Assembly (NCBI RefSeq): GCF_034702125.1
Contig: NC_085862.1
Span: forward strand, 12,091,738-12,155,737
Reading direction: 5' to 3'
DNA: 64,000 nucleotides
Source of the DNA: Engraulis encrasicolus
Lineage: Eukaryota; Chordata; Actinopteri; Clupeiformes; Engraulidae
Both the position numbers and the translations under genes were made by a program. Below, piece after piece: positions 9,118 to 19,767 of the stretch. The notes beneath the pieces were generated by a model. The model searched no databases. It saw only the letters and a program-made list of their open reading frames with translations, and had not been told where the DNA came from. Every line of letters begins with the position of its first letter. The stretch's first letter is position 1.

Positions 9118-9685
9118 AGCAGCTCAACAAGATCATGTCCATGTGCCTCACACCCCCTACAGATACAGACACGCATGCAAGCACAAACGAACACACGAAC
9201 GCGTGCATGAATGCATGCACTTACAGATGCATGCACTTGCACACTTATGCACATATGGTATCATGTTTAATAGTTTAGTTCTCTACACACAAGCATGCAA
9301 CATTATTTCATCTCTGCTTTTTATTTTGACATAGGGAGGAAAATTCACATGTTTTTCAATTGGTAGTATTTGCAGCTACAGGCTTCTCACATTGTAATCT
9401 GTCTTCTGAGCCTGATGCACTTGGAACATTTTTACATCAGCACTCAGACTTTAGTTTCCTCCAACATGAATCAGCATGGGCCTGTTGTTGGGTTCTGACC
9501 CAGTCCACATATGGATGGGCCATGGCAGGTGTTGTGCTGTCTCTCTGTGAACACTGTGTACACTCCGGATGTATGTGTCAAACAGCCAGGAATACACCAT
9601 AGCTTGGACAAAATTTACTGTATAGTCATCCACAATGGTTATTTGGTAATTCAGTTCAGTAAACGGCCTATGTATTTAGGCCTAT

Positions 9686-9937
9686 GAGTGACCTACGCTT
9701 TTGGCAAAAGCAAAATGTCAGTTATCAGTATTTTTTTTCAACTAAATGACCTAGATGTTTGCATAGTGTATATATTTAAGTTTCCAAACAAACAAATTGC
9801 CAAGCTTAATCTTAAATCATTTGATAAATACTCTAATGAAAGCGAACATTTGCTTAATTATTTTGTCAACAGTGTTATGGACAAATACTATGTCATTTCA
9901 AACATATATAAAAATACTACAGAGTTGAAACAATATA
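9686..9937 (+). mobile_element. 5' part of the GAGTGATTCT TIR element (copy 1)
   Basis: About 250 bp are nearly identical to the start of the complete copy at 41225-42896, with a small deletion just inside the terminus. It contains the open frame with KQIAKLNLKSFDKYSNESEH found in all three copies. It is interrupted at a TA dinucleotide by the palindromic Tc1-like element at 9938. The remaining 1.2 kb are not seen and may lie across the gap. Confidence 0.85.
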
Positions 9938-10931
9938 CACTGTGTGCAGAATTATTAGGCAAACAAGTTTTTTGACAAAACATCCATTTTATGCATATTG
10001 TCCGCCACCACCCTTTATGGAAATGAACACCTATTGGATTTAAGCATTACAGGTCATGCATATTGGTATAATAAGAGACGGTGTGATCGAAGGAACCCAA
10101 TACCCTATATCAGGGCAAAATGAGTGTGTATTAGGCAACTTTGTTTTCCTCTGGGAAAATGAGCCACAAAAGAGATCTAACAAACTCTGTAAAGACTATA
10201 AACAATTTTGAAGTCTTCTAGAGGGGTGTGGCTGTCTTGAAATATTGGTCACATCCATCTAATGCACCGTTACAAGCCATCAGTGTCACATGATGTGCTT
10301 ACAAAGTAACTGCCAGATTGAGAAGAATTGAAGATGAAACTACCACAAAACTATTACCCTGCAGTGCTGGTATATTCCAGAACTGAAACCTACATCGAGT
10401 GTCCACAAGAACATTGTATTCAGCACTCAGAGACATGGCCAAGGTAAAACAGGCTGAAACCTGAAGACCACTCAACAAGTAACTTAAGTCAAGACTGGGT
10501 CAAGAAATGTCTTTAGACATGTTGGTTTCTGTTCTGGAATATGATAGGACTGCAGGGTAATATTTTTTTTGGGAGTTTCACGTTAAATTCTTCTCAATGT
10601 TTGACAGTGACATTTCTTAAGAGACTGATGACTTTGTAACGGTGCATCTGATAGTTCTGTGCGAACGTGACCAACATCTTGCTAATTTCAAGACAGCCAC
10701 ATCCCTCTAGAAGACATCAAAATTGTTTATAGCCTTAGTTTGTTAGATCTATTTTGTGGCCCATTCTCCCAGAAGGAAATAAAGTTGCCTAATTATGCAC
10801 AGCTTATATAAGGCGTTGGGCGCCTTCGACCACACCCTCATCTTATTACACAAATATGCATGACCTGGAATGCTTAAATCCAATAGGTTTTCATGTTCAT
10901 ATAGATTCCTGTTGGAAAATAAGCATAAAAA
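9938..10931. mobile_element. Palindromic (foldback) Tc1-like element
   Basis: It starts CACTGTGTGCAGAATTATTAGG after a TA. The two halves are long inverted copies: matching blocks include CTATTGGATTTAAGCATT.CAGGTCATGCATAT, GAGATCTAACAAACT.., GTGTGGCTGTCTTGAAAT and TAACGGTGCAT. The non-palindromic centre (about 10390-10530) retains decayed transposase code such as ALRDMAKVKQAE, typical of a fish Tc1/mariner family with a long N-terminal region. The right end is lost in the assembly gap. It is non-autonomous and probably arose by inverted duplication of one end. Confidence 0.75.
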
Positions 10932-11031
10932 NNNNNNNNNNNNNNNNNNNNNNNNNNNNNNNNNNNNNNNNNNNNNNNNNNNNNNNNNNNNNNNNNNNNN
11001 NNNNNNNNNNNNNNNNNNNNNNNNNNNNNNN
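10932..11031. other. Assembly gap (100 N)
   Basis: Exactly 100 N, the usual placeholder for a gap of unknown size. It falls inside the right arm of the palindromic element. Confidence 0.99.
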
Positions 11032-11416
11032 TGAAGGTTGCTGATCACCAGAGCATGTCAACGTTCCCGTCAACGGCTCCGTTGAGCAGCTGTCCCTCAC
11101 TGCAAGCAATCTACCCGGACATATTGCTTTCCAACAATATCACTAATGCTCCAAATACACCTAAGTAAAATGTATGTTCAACGTGCGTAAACCGTGAGAG
11201 CGCGCGCTTCAGCTCATTAAACTTGGCAGCTAAAGAATATGCAACAGTTTGCGCAGCGCATGAACACTGATTTGGACTGTTTGCTCCCTAATGCATTTAG
11301 GCCCTACTACATGTGAAATGGTATAATAGGTTATGTATGCTATTGATTCCAGAAATTAATTTCAGCTCCAGCACTGTTAGGCCTATGGAACGTATTTGCT
11401 TATGTCTCGTAAGGTC
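11032..11416. other. No gene recognised
   Basis: Unique-looking sequence between the gap and the Gypsy target-site duplication. No coding, repeat or RNA signal was supported. Confidence 0.5.
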
Positions 11417-11421
11417 GCTAC

Positions 11422-11609
11422 TGTAGTGTTCTGAGAATAATAGTAACCTATCGCGAGATTAAGGTAGTGACACACTCGAGTTCATAACTAGAGTAGAATG
11501 ATAGCGAGGCAATCATTATTGTACGTGTGTCCATGCGAGGTAAATGTGTTTTCATTAAAAGCTCCATATAAACGAGATACTTTCGTGTGTGTAATCCCTA
11601 AACACCACA
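11422..11609 (+). repeat. 5' LTR of outer Gypsy element
   Basis: 188 bp, TG...CA bounded, about 95% identical to 24786-24971. It contains an ATTAAA-type polyadenylation signal (TTTTCATTAAAAGCTCC) about 55 bp before its end. The 5' untranslated region runs from 11610 to 11912. Confidence 0.92.
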
Positions 11610-11912
11610 ACTGGCGACGAGGATGTCCCCGACAGCATAGAAGGACAGGAAAAAGCCCTCGAAGCTGTCAACGGACCCGGAGCAGAAAAAAAAGAAATTT
11701 GCAAGTCATGACCTCGCAACATTGCAACTAACGTCGGAGCAACGATTCCGGATCTTCACTGGAAAATTCGACGACACTCTTTCAGGGAAGTGAAAAAAAA
11801 AAAAGTTTTCTGTGTGATGCCAAAACGTTTAATAACCGAAATTGAGCGTGCATATGCCAGAATTACTGCCTACAAAACCTGTTAGAAGCCCCGTTTGAAA
11901 CCGAAAGTAAAG

Positions 11913-13009
11913 ATGGCCAATGCTGTTGCACTGGGTGGTCTCACACCACCGAAGCCGTTAGACACAGTTGGCGAGCCTGAAACTTTACATCAACGATGGG
12001 AAATGTGGAAGAGTGAACTTGAAATATATATTATAGCATCAGGAGTTGTGAATGCTGCACAAAAGCGAGCTGTTTTATTGTTAACTGGGGGAGAGGGACT
12101 GCGTGAGATATGGAAAAATTTCACTGACGAGCAGAAAGCCCACCAACTCGCGAATGATCAGCGAGCTGCACGAGATGTATTTCAAGTAGCCATCGGACTC
12201 TTCGACAACACGTTTGCGTTAAGGGAGAACATTCCAAAATCCCGCACAAAATTCTGGGAAACTGAGCCCAATGCTGGTGAAACAATAAATAATTTCATCA
12301 CTCGCCTCAAAGTACTAGTGAAAACATGCAACTTCAATGCTGAAGCTGATAACCATGTAAGAGATAAAGTACTACTGCACATTAAAGATTCTGAATTAAA
12401 AGCCAAATTATACAGAGAGGCTAATCTCACTCTGGATGGCCTTATCCAAGTGATTGCCTCATACCACCACAAAGATGCACTAATTCTCAGCCCTCCATCC
12501 AACACAAACCAGGTCTTTGGCAGAGCAAGGCCCAAACCAAAGTCCAAGTCACCATCACAGTCAGGGTGCTACAAATGTGGTGCACAAGGACACATAGGTC
12601 GCGAATGCATCCGATCCAAGAACCACAAGTGCAGCCACTGTGGCAAAAAGGGTCATTTTGATGATCTCTGCTTCCACAAAGACAAGAGCAAGTCAAACCA
12701 ACATGACAAGCCGAGCTCACAGGGTCACAGCAGAGCCTCAGGTCGCAGCAGGGATGATCCAAAGCAAACCAAGGGTCGAAAGAAAAAAGGCCAACATAGG
12801 GTAGAAGAAGGGGAAAGCAATGACTCACAGAGTGATGCCGACGATCTCTACCTATTCAGGTTATCTACAGCAGATGACACCCTAGACCTGCACCTGAACG
12901 GTTTCACCTTACCCATGGTGATAGACTCTGGTGCTCACCACAACACGCTGTCAGTGCATGATTTTAAAAGATTACAGAAGGCCAGGCCCCAAGTCAGTCT
13001 GCAGCCATC
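11913..13009 (+). pseudogene. Outer Gypsy Gag-protease, 5' part of a split polyprotein gene
   Basis: I chose the ATG at 11913 because it has a strong context (AAAGATGG); the open frame upstream of it lacks an ATG. The product has a capsid-like region (about residues 20-200) and two CCHC zinc knuckles (near residues 219 and 240, CYKCGAQGHIGREC and CSHCGKKGHFDDLC). A basic linker and an aspartic protease active site follow (VIDSGAHHN, near residue 341). The frame is broken only by insertion of the inner Gypsy element at 13010. The rest of the same frame is at 21520-24563. Confidence 0.9.
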
Positions 13010-14775
13010 TGTCACCAGGCGGAACTGCATACACCGACACTGTTTCCGGGGGGAACAGTTTCGACACTACACCTAAGATGGCGGCCTCCGTGCCGGTAAA
13101 CAGCAGCCCATTTCATGAAGGCTGGCGGGCCAATCTAGTGATTAATCAGTAAGACACTCAAACAATTAACCACCGATTGGGTAGCGGTAGATGGGAGTGC
13201 CTTTAAAAAGTGTTTGTGTCTGAGCTTCCAACACGCAGGACCGGAGCAGCGACCCGACCGACAGGACGAAGCCGAGAGAGAGGAAACCGTGGATGACTGG
13301 CGGAGTTGGGAACGACTGAACCGCTGTGGAAGGACCCCCCCCCCCCTCGCAGACCGAAACCCGTGGACGGAGCCCCCAGCTGCCCTTTGGGCGAGATAAG
13401 TGGAATCGTGCTTGCTTGCTATACCCCTAGCCGCTGCCATACCTCTGCTTCACGCTTCGCTAGCAGCTAAAGCTACCTTCTGCTCCCTGCCCGTACGCTT
13501 GGCCTTAACCCCTTAGCTGCCTGAACTGTCTGCTGCATTGTGCTGTACCCACCGCTGCTGCTCTTAACCCCTGCTCCCTGCCCGTACGCTTGGCCTTAAC
13601 CCTTTAGCTGCCTGAACTGTCTGCTGCATTGTGCTGTACCCACCTCTGCTGCTCTTACCCCTGCTCCCTGCCCGTACGCTTGGCCTTAACCCTTTAGCCG
13701 CCGAACTGTTGCAATTGTGCTGTGCTCGCCTCCCCTGCTATCTCACCGCATGCGCTGCTACCCCCCCCCCTGTGCCCTGCTTGTCTGCATGCTGCTAGCT
13801 CTGTGCCCTGCTAGAACTGTGTTGTGCTTGCCTTTCTGACCTGCCCCTGCATACCACACCGCTGCAACCCCCCGCCACTGCTTTTACCAAGGCTGCTAAC
13901 CCAGGGCCCCAGTACTGCTGAAACTGTCTCGTTATTCCTCTCTTGGCCCTGCTCTAGCTACTTGCTAACCGCCCCCTGTCCTCTGCTCTTTAGTGCCCCC
14001 CCCCGCCATAGGAACAGCAATAGCCCCGGGCCCGTTGTACCTGCAGACCCTGCTGCCGAGGCTCTCTCTCTCTCTCGCTCCCGGCGTGGGCCTGTCATCA
14101 CGTGTGAGTGTAGCTAATTCGAGTGTTTCACCTGATTGCAGTGTAGTGTTCTGTGTGACCCCCGTTTCTCTCAGGCCCCGTTGGCGAGACTGCATGGCTG
14201 TAGGCCCCAAACTAAACCACTCTATCGCTGCTCCACCCCTTTCCCCCCAAAGCCAAGGATCTCGTAGACCCCCCCCTTTTGACCTGAAACCCAGTGTCGT
14301 CCCCTCCTGCCCCTTCCGTCCAGCTCACCGCCTTGCCTGACTTAATGTGTGCTGTGCCTCGTTCACCCTGCTTGGATTGCTAACCTCATTAACTCATCGC
14401 GTGCCACAAGTGTGCTTCTGACTTAATGTGTGCTGTGCCTCATTCACTCTGCTTGGATTGCTGAACTTCATTAACTCATCGTGTGCCACGAGTGTGCTTC
14501 TGACTATTCCCCTCAGGCTTGGCTGCGGAGCTGGAGATTCCGCACTCGGACAGGACTGGAGCGACCCGACCCTTCTTCCTCCCCCCCTCTCTCTGGCTGC
14601 CTTGGACGCCCCTCTCCCCCCGGACTCTCACCCCCCAGCACAATTCCTATTTTAGTTAATAAAAACATAACCTTTTTGACTTCATTCTGTGGTCCTGTGT
14701 CTTATTGGTGGTGTGTCTCAACTCCTCAAGGTTGCTAGGGGTAAAGTTTCAAGTAGGCATACTTGCCTGGTGACA
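13010..14775 (+). repeat. 5' LTR of inner Gypsy element with internal tandem repeats
   Basis: 1766 bp, exceptionally long. It holds about 2.5 copies of a roughly 95-bp unit (13475-13710; CTGCTCCCTGCCCGTACGC ...) and two copies of an 80-bp unit (14340-14505; CTTAATGTGTGCTGTGCC ...). A TTTAAAAAG TATA-like site is near 13202. An AATAAA signal is at about 14659, near the 3' end. Very C-rich on the plus strand. Confidence 0.93.
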
Positions 14776-14828
14776 AGTGGCGTAGACGGCAGGATAGCGA
14801 CCTTGAGTTGAGCAGACACCCCATCAAT

Positions 14829-15767
14829 ATGACCGACCCAGCAGGGGCCGCACCACGGCCTTCAGTGATGCCAGTCTTCATGGGAGCACCGTGGGCACCA
14901 AGATTTGGAGGCCCAGGTTCAGAGTTACAGCTCCAAGAGTGGGTGTCCCAGACCAAGTACCTTGCCGGTCTACAGGGGCTGAGCGACCAACAGCAGGTAC
15001 AGTTTGTGCTCGGGTCGTTGGAGGGGGAAGCTAAGAGAGAGGTACTGGCTACCCCGGAAGCCTCTCGCAACACTGTTGGCAAAATCTTTGAGCTGCTAAA
15101 GGAATTGTATGGAGACCGCACATCTGTGGCAGCTTTAAGGGCACAATTTTTTAACTGTAAGCAAGGGCCGAAACAACCACTCCGTTCCTTCTCGCTGCAG
15201 GTCCGGGAGCTGTTTAACAGACTGAAAAGACGTGAGGACTCCGGATTGCCAGCGGACGACGACAAGCTGCTGCGAGACCAGTTTATACTGGGACTGCGGG
15301 ACGGACAACTCAAACAGACGCTCAAACTACAGTTGCGGGGCAATGCTACCCTGAAATTCGAGGATATCCAGAAGGAGGCGCTTGCGCTTGAGATGGACCA
15401 GGTTGAGCCCGATGCCCATGCGACCGACTGCTTCGCTGCCAGTGCAACCCCACGTGACTCGACCCCGATGGCCGACTGGAAGAAGGAGCTGCGGGAGGAG
15501 ATCATGAAGGATGTAAAGGAGCAAATGAGTCATCTCTCAAAGACCCTCCTGGACGAACTGCGCGGCCCACCATCCAGAGGCCTTCAACCACCACGGGAGA
15601 GGTCCTATTCCGATGGATCCTGGAGGGGGAGACAGTCAGCACCGCGCCCACCAAACTCTAGGTTCCAGTGGGATGAACAAGGTCAGCCAATCTGCAGTCG
15701 ATGTGGGAAAGCGGGACACATGAGCCGGAACTGCCCCTCCCGTCGGGCTTCTCAAGAGGGTTTTTAG
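14829..15767 (+). CDS. Inner Gypsy Gag
   Basis: The first ATG (14829) after the primer-binding site gives a 312-residue protein. The frame is open further 5' but has no earlier ATG. It shows a retrotransposon capsid-like region (LQEWVSQTKYLAGL, then FVLGSLEGEAKREV and LRDGQLKQTLKLQL) and a linker with an amphipathic DWKKELREEIMKDVKEQM stretch. It ends with one CCHC zinc knuckle (CSRCGKAGHMSRNC, near residue 289). The stop TAG immediately follows a GGGTTTT heptamer. Pol overlaps in the -1 frame. Confidence 0.92.
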   Translation: MTDPAGAAPRPSVMPVFMGAPWAPRFGGPGSELQLQEWVSQTKYLAGLQGLSDQQQVQFVLGSLEGEAKREVLATPEASRNTVGKIFELLKELYGDRTSVAALRAQFFNCKQGPKQPLRSFSLQVRELFNRLKRREDSGLPADDDKLLRDQFILGLRDGQLKQTLKLQLRGNATLKFEDIQKEALALEMDQVEPDAHATDCFAASATPRDSTPMADWKKELREEIMKDVKEQMSHLSKTLLDELRGPPSRGLQPPRERSYSDGSWRGRQSAPRPPNSRFQWDEQGQPICSRCGKAGHMSRNCPSRRASQEGF

Positions 15768-18700
15768 CTTCCCCGGCCACTGTGGGGCAAGTGGCCGGGA
15801 CTAGCCTACAACATCCCCCTCCACGCAATCGCCATGCATTAGTAGGTCAATGTCCCGTAGTCGATATCAAGGTAAATGAAAAGCCTGTCCGATGCCTTGT
15901 CGACACGGGCTCCCAGGTTACCCTGTTCGCAGAGAGTCTGTGTGAAGAACTGTTCGATCACCAAGAAATGCAGGGCGCTGAAGCTCCTTGGTTGACACTA
16001 CGAGGGGCAAATGGGTTGGAAATACCATGTGTGGGGTACGTGGTTGTGGACTTGAACATAAGGGGGGTTTGTGTGCCGGCCAAGGGGGTGGTAGTGGTTA
16101 AGGATAAATGCCTGGGCAGCCACAGGGCGTTATTAGGAATGAATGTTCTCACCGATTGTTGGAAAGATGTGTTGCAGGGAATTGGAGCAGCTGTACCAGG
16201 TGCAAAGAAAACCTCAGTGGATCGAGAGTGGGAGCCAGTGGTTGCCGACTGCCGCCGGGTACATGCAGCAACATCTCGCCCAGAACAGGTGGACACTGCA
16301 CGCGCAGCATGCCGCTACGCCATCACCATACCCGGCAGTAGCGAAGCACTGGTCTGGGCAAGGCTGCCAGCCCGGGCTTATGGGCTGGAGGACTGCGTAC
16401 TCATCGAGCCCCACAAAGGCTCTCCCCAACTCGAAGTTGCCCGGGCTCTCGCCAAGGTACAGCGTGGGCGTGTCCCTGTGCGGGTGCGAAATGCAAAACC
16501 CTACCCTGTAACAGTGCATCGGCACCAAGGCCTGGCTCAAGTGACCACCATCACCCCACAACAAGTGAAGCACGGCCGGGACATAAGCTGCATGGTGGTG
16601 AGTCCCGGGGTGGTCGAGGTTGGGGTTGTGGAGGTGACCCAGGGGGTGGGAAGTGATGCTGAAAGTGTACCTGGTTTGCCTAACCATCTCAAGTGTGAGT
16701 CCTTACAGGGGGATGGGCTAGACCCTGGGCAACAACAACAGCTGCAGCAACTTCTCACTAAATGGCAACACATCTTCTCATCACACGAAGAGGACTACGG
16801 TTGTACCAGCATCATCAAACATCAGATCCCAACTGGGGATGCTGCACCGATCCGGGAGAGGTATCGGCCCGTGCCTCCAACTCTGTACCAAGAGATCCGT
16901 ACCCTGCTAAAAGGTATGTTGGATGGTGGGATTATACGGGAGAGCAGCAGCCCCTGGGCAGCCCCGATCGTGCTTGTACAGAAAAAGAATGGTTCCTGGA
17001 GATTCTGTGTAGACTACAGAAAGTTGAATGCTGTAACCCGAAAAGATGCTTTCCCACTCCCCAGGATTGAGGACTCCCTCACTAGTCTGACTCAAGCAAA
17101 CTGGTACTCCACTCTGGACCTGGCCAGTGGATACTGGCAGGTTCAGGTGGAAGATGGTGATAGAGAGAAGACGGCCTTCACCACACCATTCGGACTGTAT
17201 GAGTGGGATCGAATGCCCTTCGGGCTGTGCAACGCCCCGGCCACCTTCCAGCGCCTCATGCAGCGGTGTCTGGCAGGGCAGTTGGCAGACTCCACGCTAG
17301 TGTACCTTGATGATGTAATTGTTCTGTCCCCAGATTTCACCACACACCTGGACCACCTGGAGGGGGTGTTCAAGGCGTTGGGGCAGTACGGGCTGAAGCT
17401 ACGACCAGAAAAGTGTCAGCTGCTCCAGAAGGAGGTCAAGTTCCTTGGGCACTGTGTCAGCGGCAAAGGGGTGGCTCCCGATCCGGAAAAGGTGACTGCC
17501 GTACAGGATTGGCAGCCACCAACTACGGTGAGGCAGGTACGCTCATTCTTAGGATTTGTAGGCTATTACAGGCGCTTTATCAAGAATTTTTCTAAGATCG
17601 CCAAGCCCTTGAATGCCTTACTAGTTGGTACGTCACGTACTCGTGGCCGGAAGTCTCCAGAAGTCACCTGGACCTCAGAGTGCACAGATGCATTCAACAT
17701 CCTGAAGCAAGAGCTCTTGCAGGCGCCCATTTTAGCATACGCCGACTTCACCATACCCTTTATTGTGTACACGGACGCCAGTAATTCTGGGTTGGGGGCA
17801 GTTCTAGCCCAACAACAGGATGGGGCAGAGCGAGTAATAGCGTATGCCAGCCGAAGCTTACACCCGGCTGAGCGCAATACCTCAAATTACAGTTCCTTCA
17901 GGATAGAGCTCCTGGCCATGAAATGGGCGCTGGCCGAGAAATTTAAGGACTACCTCTGGGGCAATAAAGTGACCGTAGTGACCGATAACAACCCCCTGGT
18001 CCACCTGCAGAAGGCAAAACTGGGGGCAGTGGAGCAGAGGTGGGTAGCGCAGATGGCCAATATCGATTACACAATACAATACCGACCTGGCCGCCTCCAC
18101 ACTAATGTTGATGTTCTGTCTAGACCTTCCCCCTCAGAAGCAGATCCTGGTACCGGGGCAGCCGAATCCCCACCTCCGGAGGACGAGGAGCTCTTGATAG
18201 GAGTCGTGGAAGCCCCAGGGACCCCCACGGATGCAGCGCCCACATCCTGGGGATGGGATCCAGACCGCTGGCGAGGCCTGCAAGAGGAGGATGTTGACCT
18301 GGGGGCCATCATCCAGTTTCTGAAGGAGGGACCACCAGCCTCCGCGCTAGAGCGTCAGGCCCAGACGCCGGGGGTGCGACACCTACTGAGTCATTGGACC
18401 AGGTTAGGACTCAAGGACGGAGTAGTGTGTCGTTCGGCGCAAGATCCTGTCACTAATGAGCTAGTGTCACAGATTGTTGTCCCCCAATCCCAGGTCCAGT
18501 CACTGCTGGAGGCCTACCATACCCAACTCGGCCACCAGGGACAAGAGCGGACCCTCTCCTTGCTCCGGCGCCACTTCTACTGGGGGCAGATGGAAGCCTC
18601 CGTCGCCGCCTTCCGCCGGGACTGCCAACGCTGCATTCTTCGGAAGGACCGTCCGAACGACAGAGCACCCCTGGTACCCATCATCCCCGAAGCGCCGCTC

Positions 18701-19729
18701 CATATGTTGGCCATGGACTTCCTGACCCTCGGCCGCCCAGCAGATCAATACCAGAACATCCTGGTCATTACGGATCTCTTCACGAAGTATGCCTGGGCCG
18801 TGGCCACCACTGACCAGACCGCTGTGACAACCGCCAGAGCACTTTGGCTGAAGGTGATCCAGCCCTTTGGGTGCCCGGAAGTGCTGCACTCGGACCAGGG
18901 CCCAAACTTTGAGTCTGCTGTAATCCGAGAGCTGTGCCACCTGTATGGATGTAAGAAGACTCGCACTACCCCCTACCACCCACAAGGGAACGGGGGGTGC
19001 GAGAGATTCAACCAGACCCTTCTAAGCCTGCTCGGAACACTGGAAGTAGAGCAACAGCATCGGTGGACGGAGTATCTCCCCGCTTTGGTGCAGGCCTATA
19101 ACAACAGTGTCCACAGCACCACCGGCTATGCCCCCACCTACTTGATGTTTGGCCGACACATACGCCTGCCTATGGACCTCCTCTTCGGCACCAAGAGCCA
19201 CGAACAGGCCCGAGACGCCACCGAGTGGGTGAGTGCACATCATGCTAAGCTTGAATTTGCTTATAACAAAGTTTCCCAACACTTAGGTGCAGCAGCAGAG
19301 AGGAGGAAGCGTCAGTACGATCGGACGGCCCGGGACGCCCCCCTGCTACCAGGCGAGCGAGTCCTGGTGAAAGACTGCAGACGTCAAGGGAGAGGAAAGC
19401 TGTGTGATCGCTGGGAGGCCAGGCCCTATGTGGTAATCGACCGACCACGCCCTGAGATCCCCGTCTACCGTGTCCGGCCAGAAGGAAAGCCAGGGCCAGA
19501 TCGTGTTCTGCACCGCAACCTCCTACGGCCCTGCCCACATTACCCAGAGGCGACTCGAGAGGCTGCGCCAGAGCCCAGACCTCCACCAACACCTTCAGCA
19601 GGCTGGGCTTGGGCCCCTGTGATCTTGCCCCAACCAGTTGCGGCACCAGATGGCGGACCAGAGAACCGGCGCCCCCAGAGAGCGAACCAAGGGAGGCCAC
19701 CACAAAGGTATGGAGATTGGGCTTCTTAG
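15701..19729 (+). CDS. Inner Gypsy Pol (protease, RT, RNase H, integrase)
   Basis: A 1342-codon open frame overlaps the end of gag in the -1 frame, so it is probably translated by frameshifting rather than from its own start. Domains in order: aspartic protease (CLVDTGSQVTLF, near residue 68), reverse transcriptase (YLDDVIVLS, near 537), RNase H (YTDASNSGLGAVLAQ, near 689) and integrase. The integrase has a zinc-binding H-H-C-C (GHQGQ... CQRC, from about 940) and a DDE core (MDFLTLG, SDQGPNF, GGCERFNQT at about 1005, 1064 and 1100). A C-terminal region with VYRVRPEG and LHRNLLRPC follows. No stops or frameshifts were seen. Envelope is absent. Confidence 0.94.
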   Translation: MWESGTHEPELPLPSGFSRGFLASPATVGQVAGTSLQHPPPRNRHALVGQCPVVDIKVNEKPVRCLVDTGSQVTLFAESLCEELFDHQEMQGAEAPWLTLRGANGLEIPCVGYVVVDLNIRGVCVPAKGVVVVKDKCLGSHRALLGMNVLTDCWKDVLQGIGAAVPGAKKTSVDREWEPVVADCRRVHAATSRPEQVDTARAACRYAITIPGSSEALVWARLPARAYGLEDCVLIEPHKGSPQLEVARALAKVQRGRVPVRVRNAKPYPVTVHRHQGLAQVTTITPQQVKHGRDISCMVVSPGVVEVGVVEVTQGVGSDAESVPGLPNHLKCESLQGDGLDPGQQQQLQQLLTKWQHIFSSHEEDYGCTSIIKHQIPTGDAAPIRERYRPVPPTLYQEIRTLLKGMLDGGIIRESSSPWAAPIVLVQKKNGSWRFCVDYRKLNAVTRKDAFPLPRIEDSLTSLTQANWYSTLDLASGYWQVQVEDGDREKTAFTTPFGLYEWDRMPFGLCNAPATFQRLMQRCLAGQLADSTLVYLDDVIVLSPDFTTHLDHLEGVFKALGQYGLKLRPEKCQLLQKEVKFLGHCVSGKGVAPDPEKVTAVQDWQPPTTVRQVRSFLGFVGYYRRFIKNFSKIAKPLNALLVGTSRTRGRKSPEVTWTSECTDAFNILKQELLQAPILAYADFTIPFIVYTDASNSGLGAVLAQQQDGAERVIAYASRSLHPAERNTSNYSSFRIELLAMKWALAEKFKDYLWGNKVTVVTDNNPLVHLQKAKLGAVEQRWVAQMANIDYTIQYRPGRLHTNVDVLSRPSPSEADPGTGAAESPPPEDEELLIGVVEAPGTPTDAAPTSWGWDPDRWRGLQEEDVDLGAIIQFLKEGPPASALERQAQTPGVRHLLSHWTRLGLKDGVVCRSAQDPVTNELVSQIVVPQSQVQSLLEAYHTQLGHQGQERTLSLLRRHFYWGQMEASVAAFRRDCQRCILRKDRPNDRAPLVPIIPEAPLHMLAMDFLTLGRPADQYQNILVITDLFTKYAWAVATTDQTAVTTARALWLKVIQPFGCPEVLHSDQGPNFESAVIRELCHLYGCKKTRTTPYHPQGNGGCERFNQTLLSLLGTLEVEQQHRWTEYLPALVQAYNNSVHSTTGYAPTYLMFGRHIRLPMDLLFGTKSHEQARDATEWVSAHHAKLEFAYNKVSQHLGAAAERRKRQYDRTARDAPLLPGERVLVKDCRRQGRGKLCDRWEARPYVVIDRPRPEIPVYRVRPEGKPGPDRVLHRNLLRPCPHYPEATREAAPEPRPPPTPSAGWAWAPVILPQPVAAPDGGPENRRPQRANQGRPPQRYGDWAS
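15758..15764 (+). promoter_or_regulatory. Candidate -1 ribosomal frameshift heptamer GGGTTTT
   Basis: In the gag frame the heptamer reads G GGT TTT and is followed at once by the TAG stop, which is the X XXY YYZ arrangement for simultaneous slippage. Pol lies in the -1 frame and is open across this point. I did not establish a downstream pseudoknot. Confidence 0.6.
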
Positions 19730-19767
19730 ACCCGTCCTCGGGACGAGTACGGACTAGCGGGGGAGGG

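Noticed and set aside
10749..11109. Open frames spanning the N run
   Set aside because: They exist only because unknown bases contain no stops.
13135..13440. 101-codon minus-strand frame repeated at 19893-20198
   Set aside because: It is repeated only because it lies in both LTRs; it is antisense, with no motif.
14735..19703. Several minus-strand frames of 100-256 codons
   Set aside because: Antisense shadows of the inner Gypsy gag and pol; no motifs of their own.
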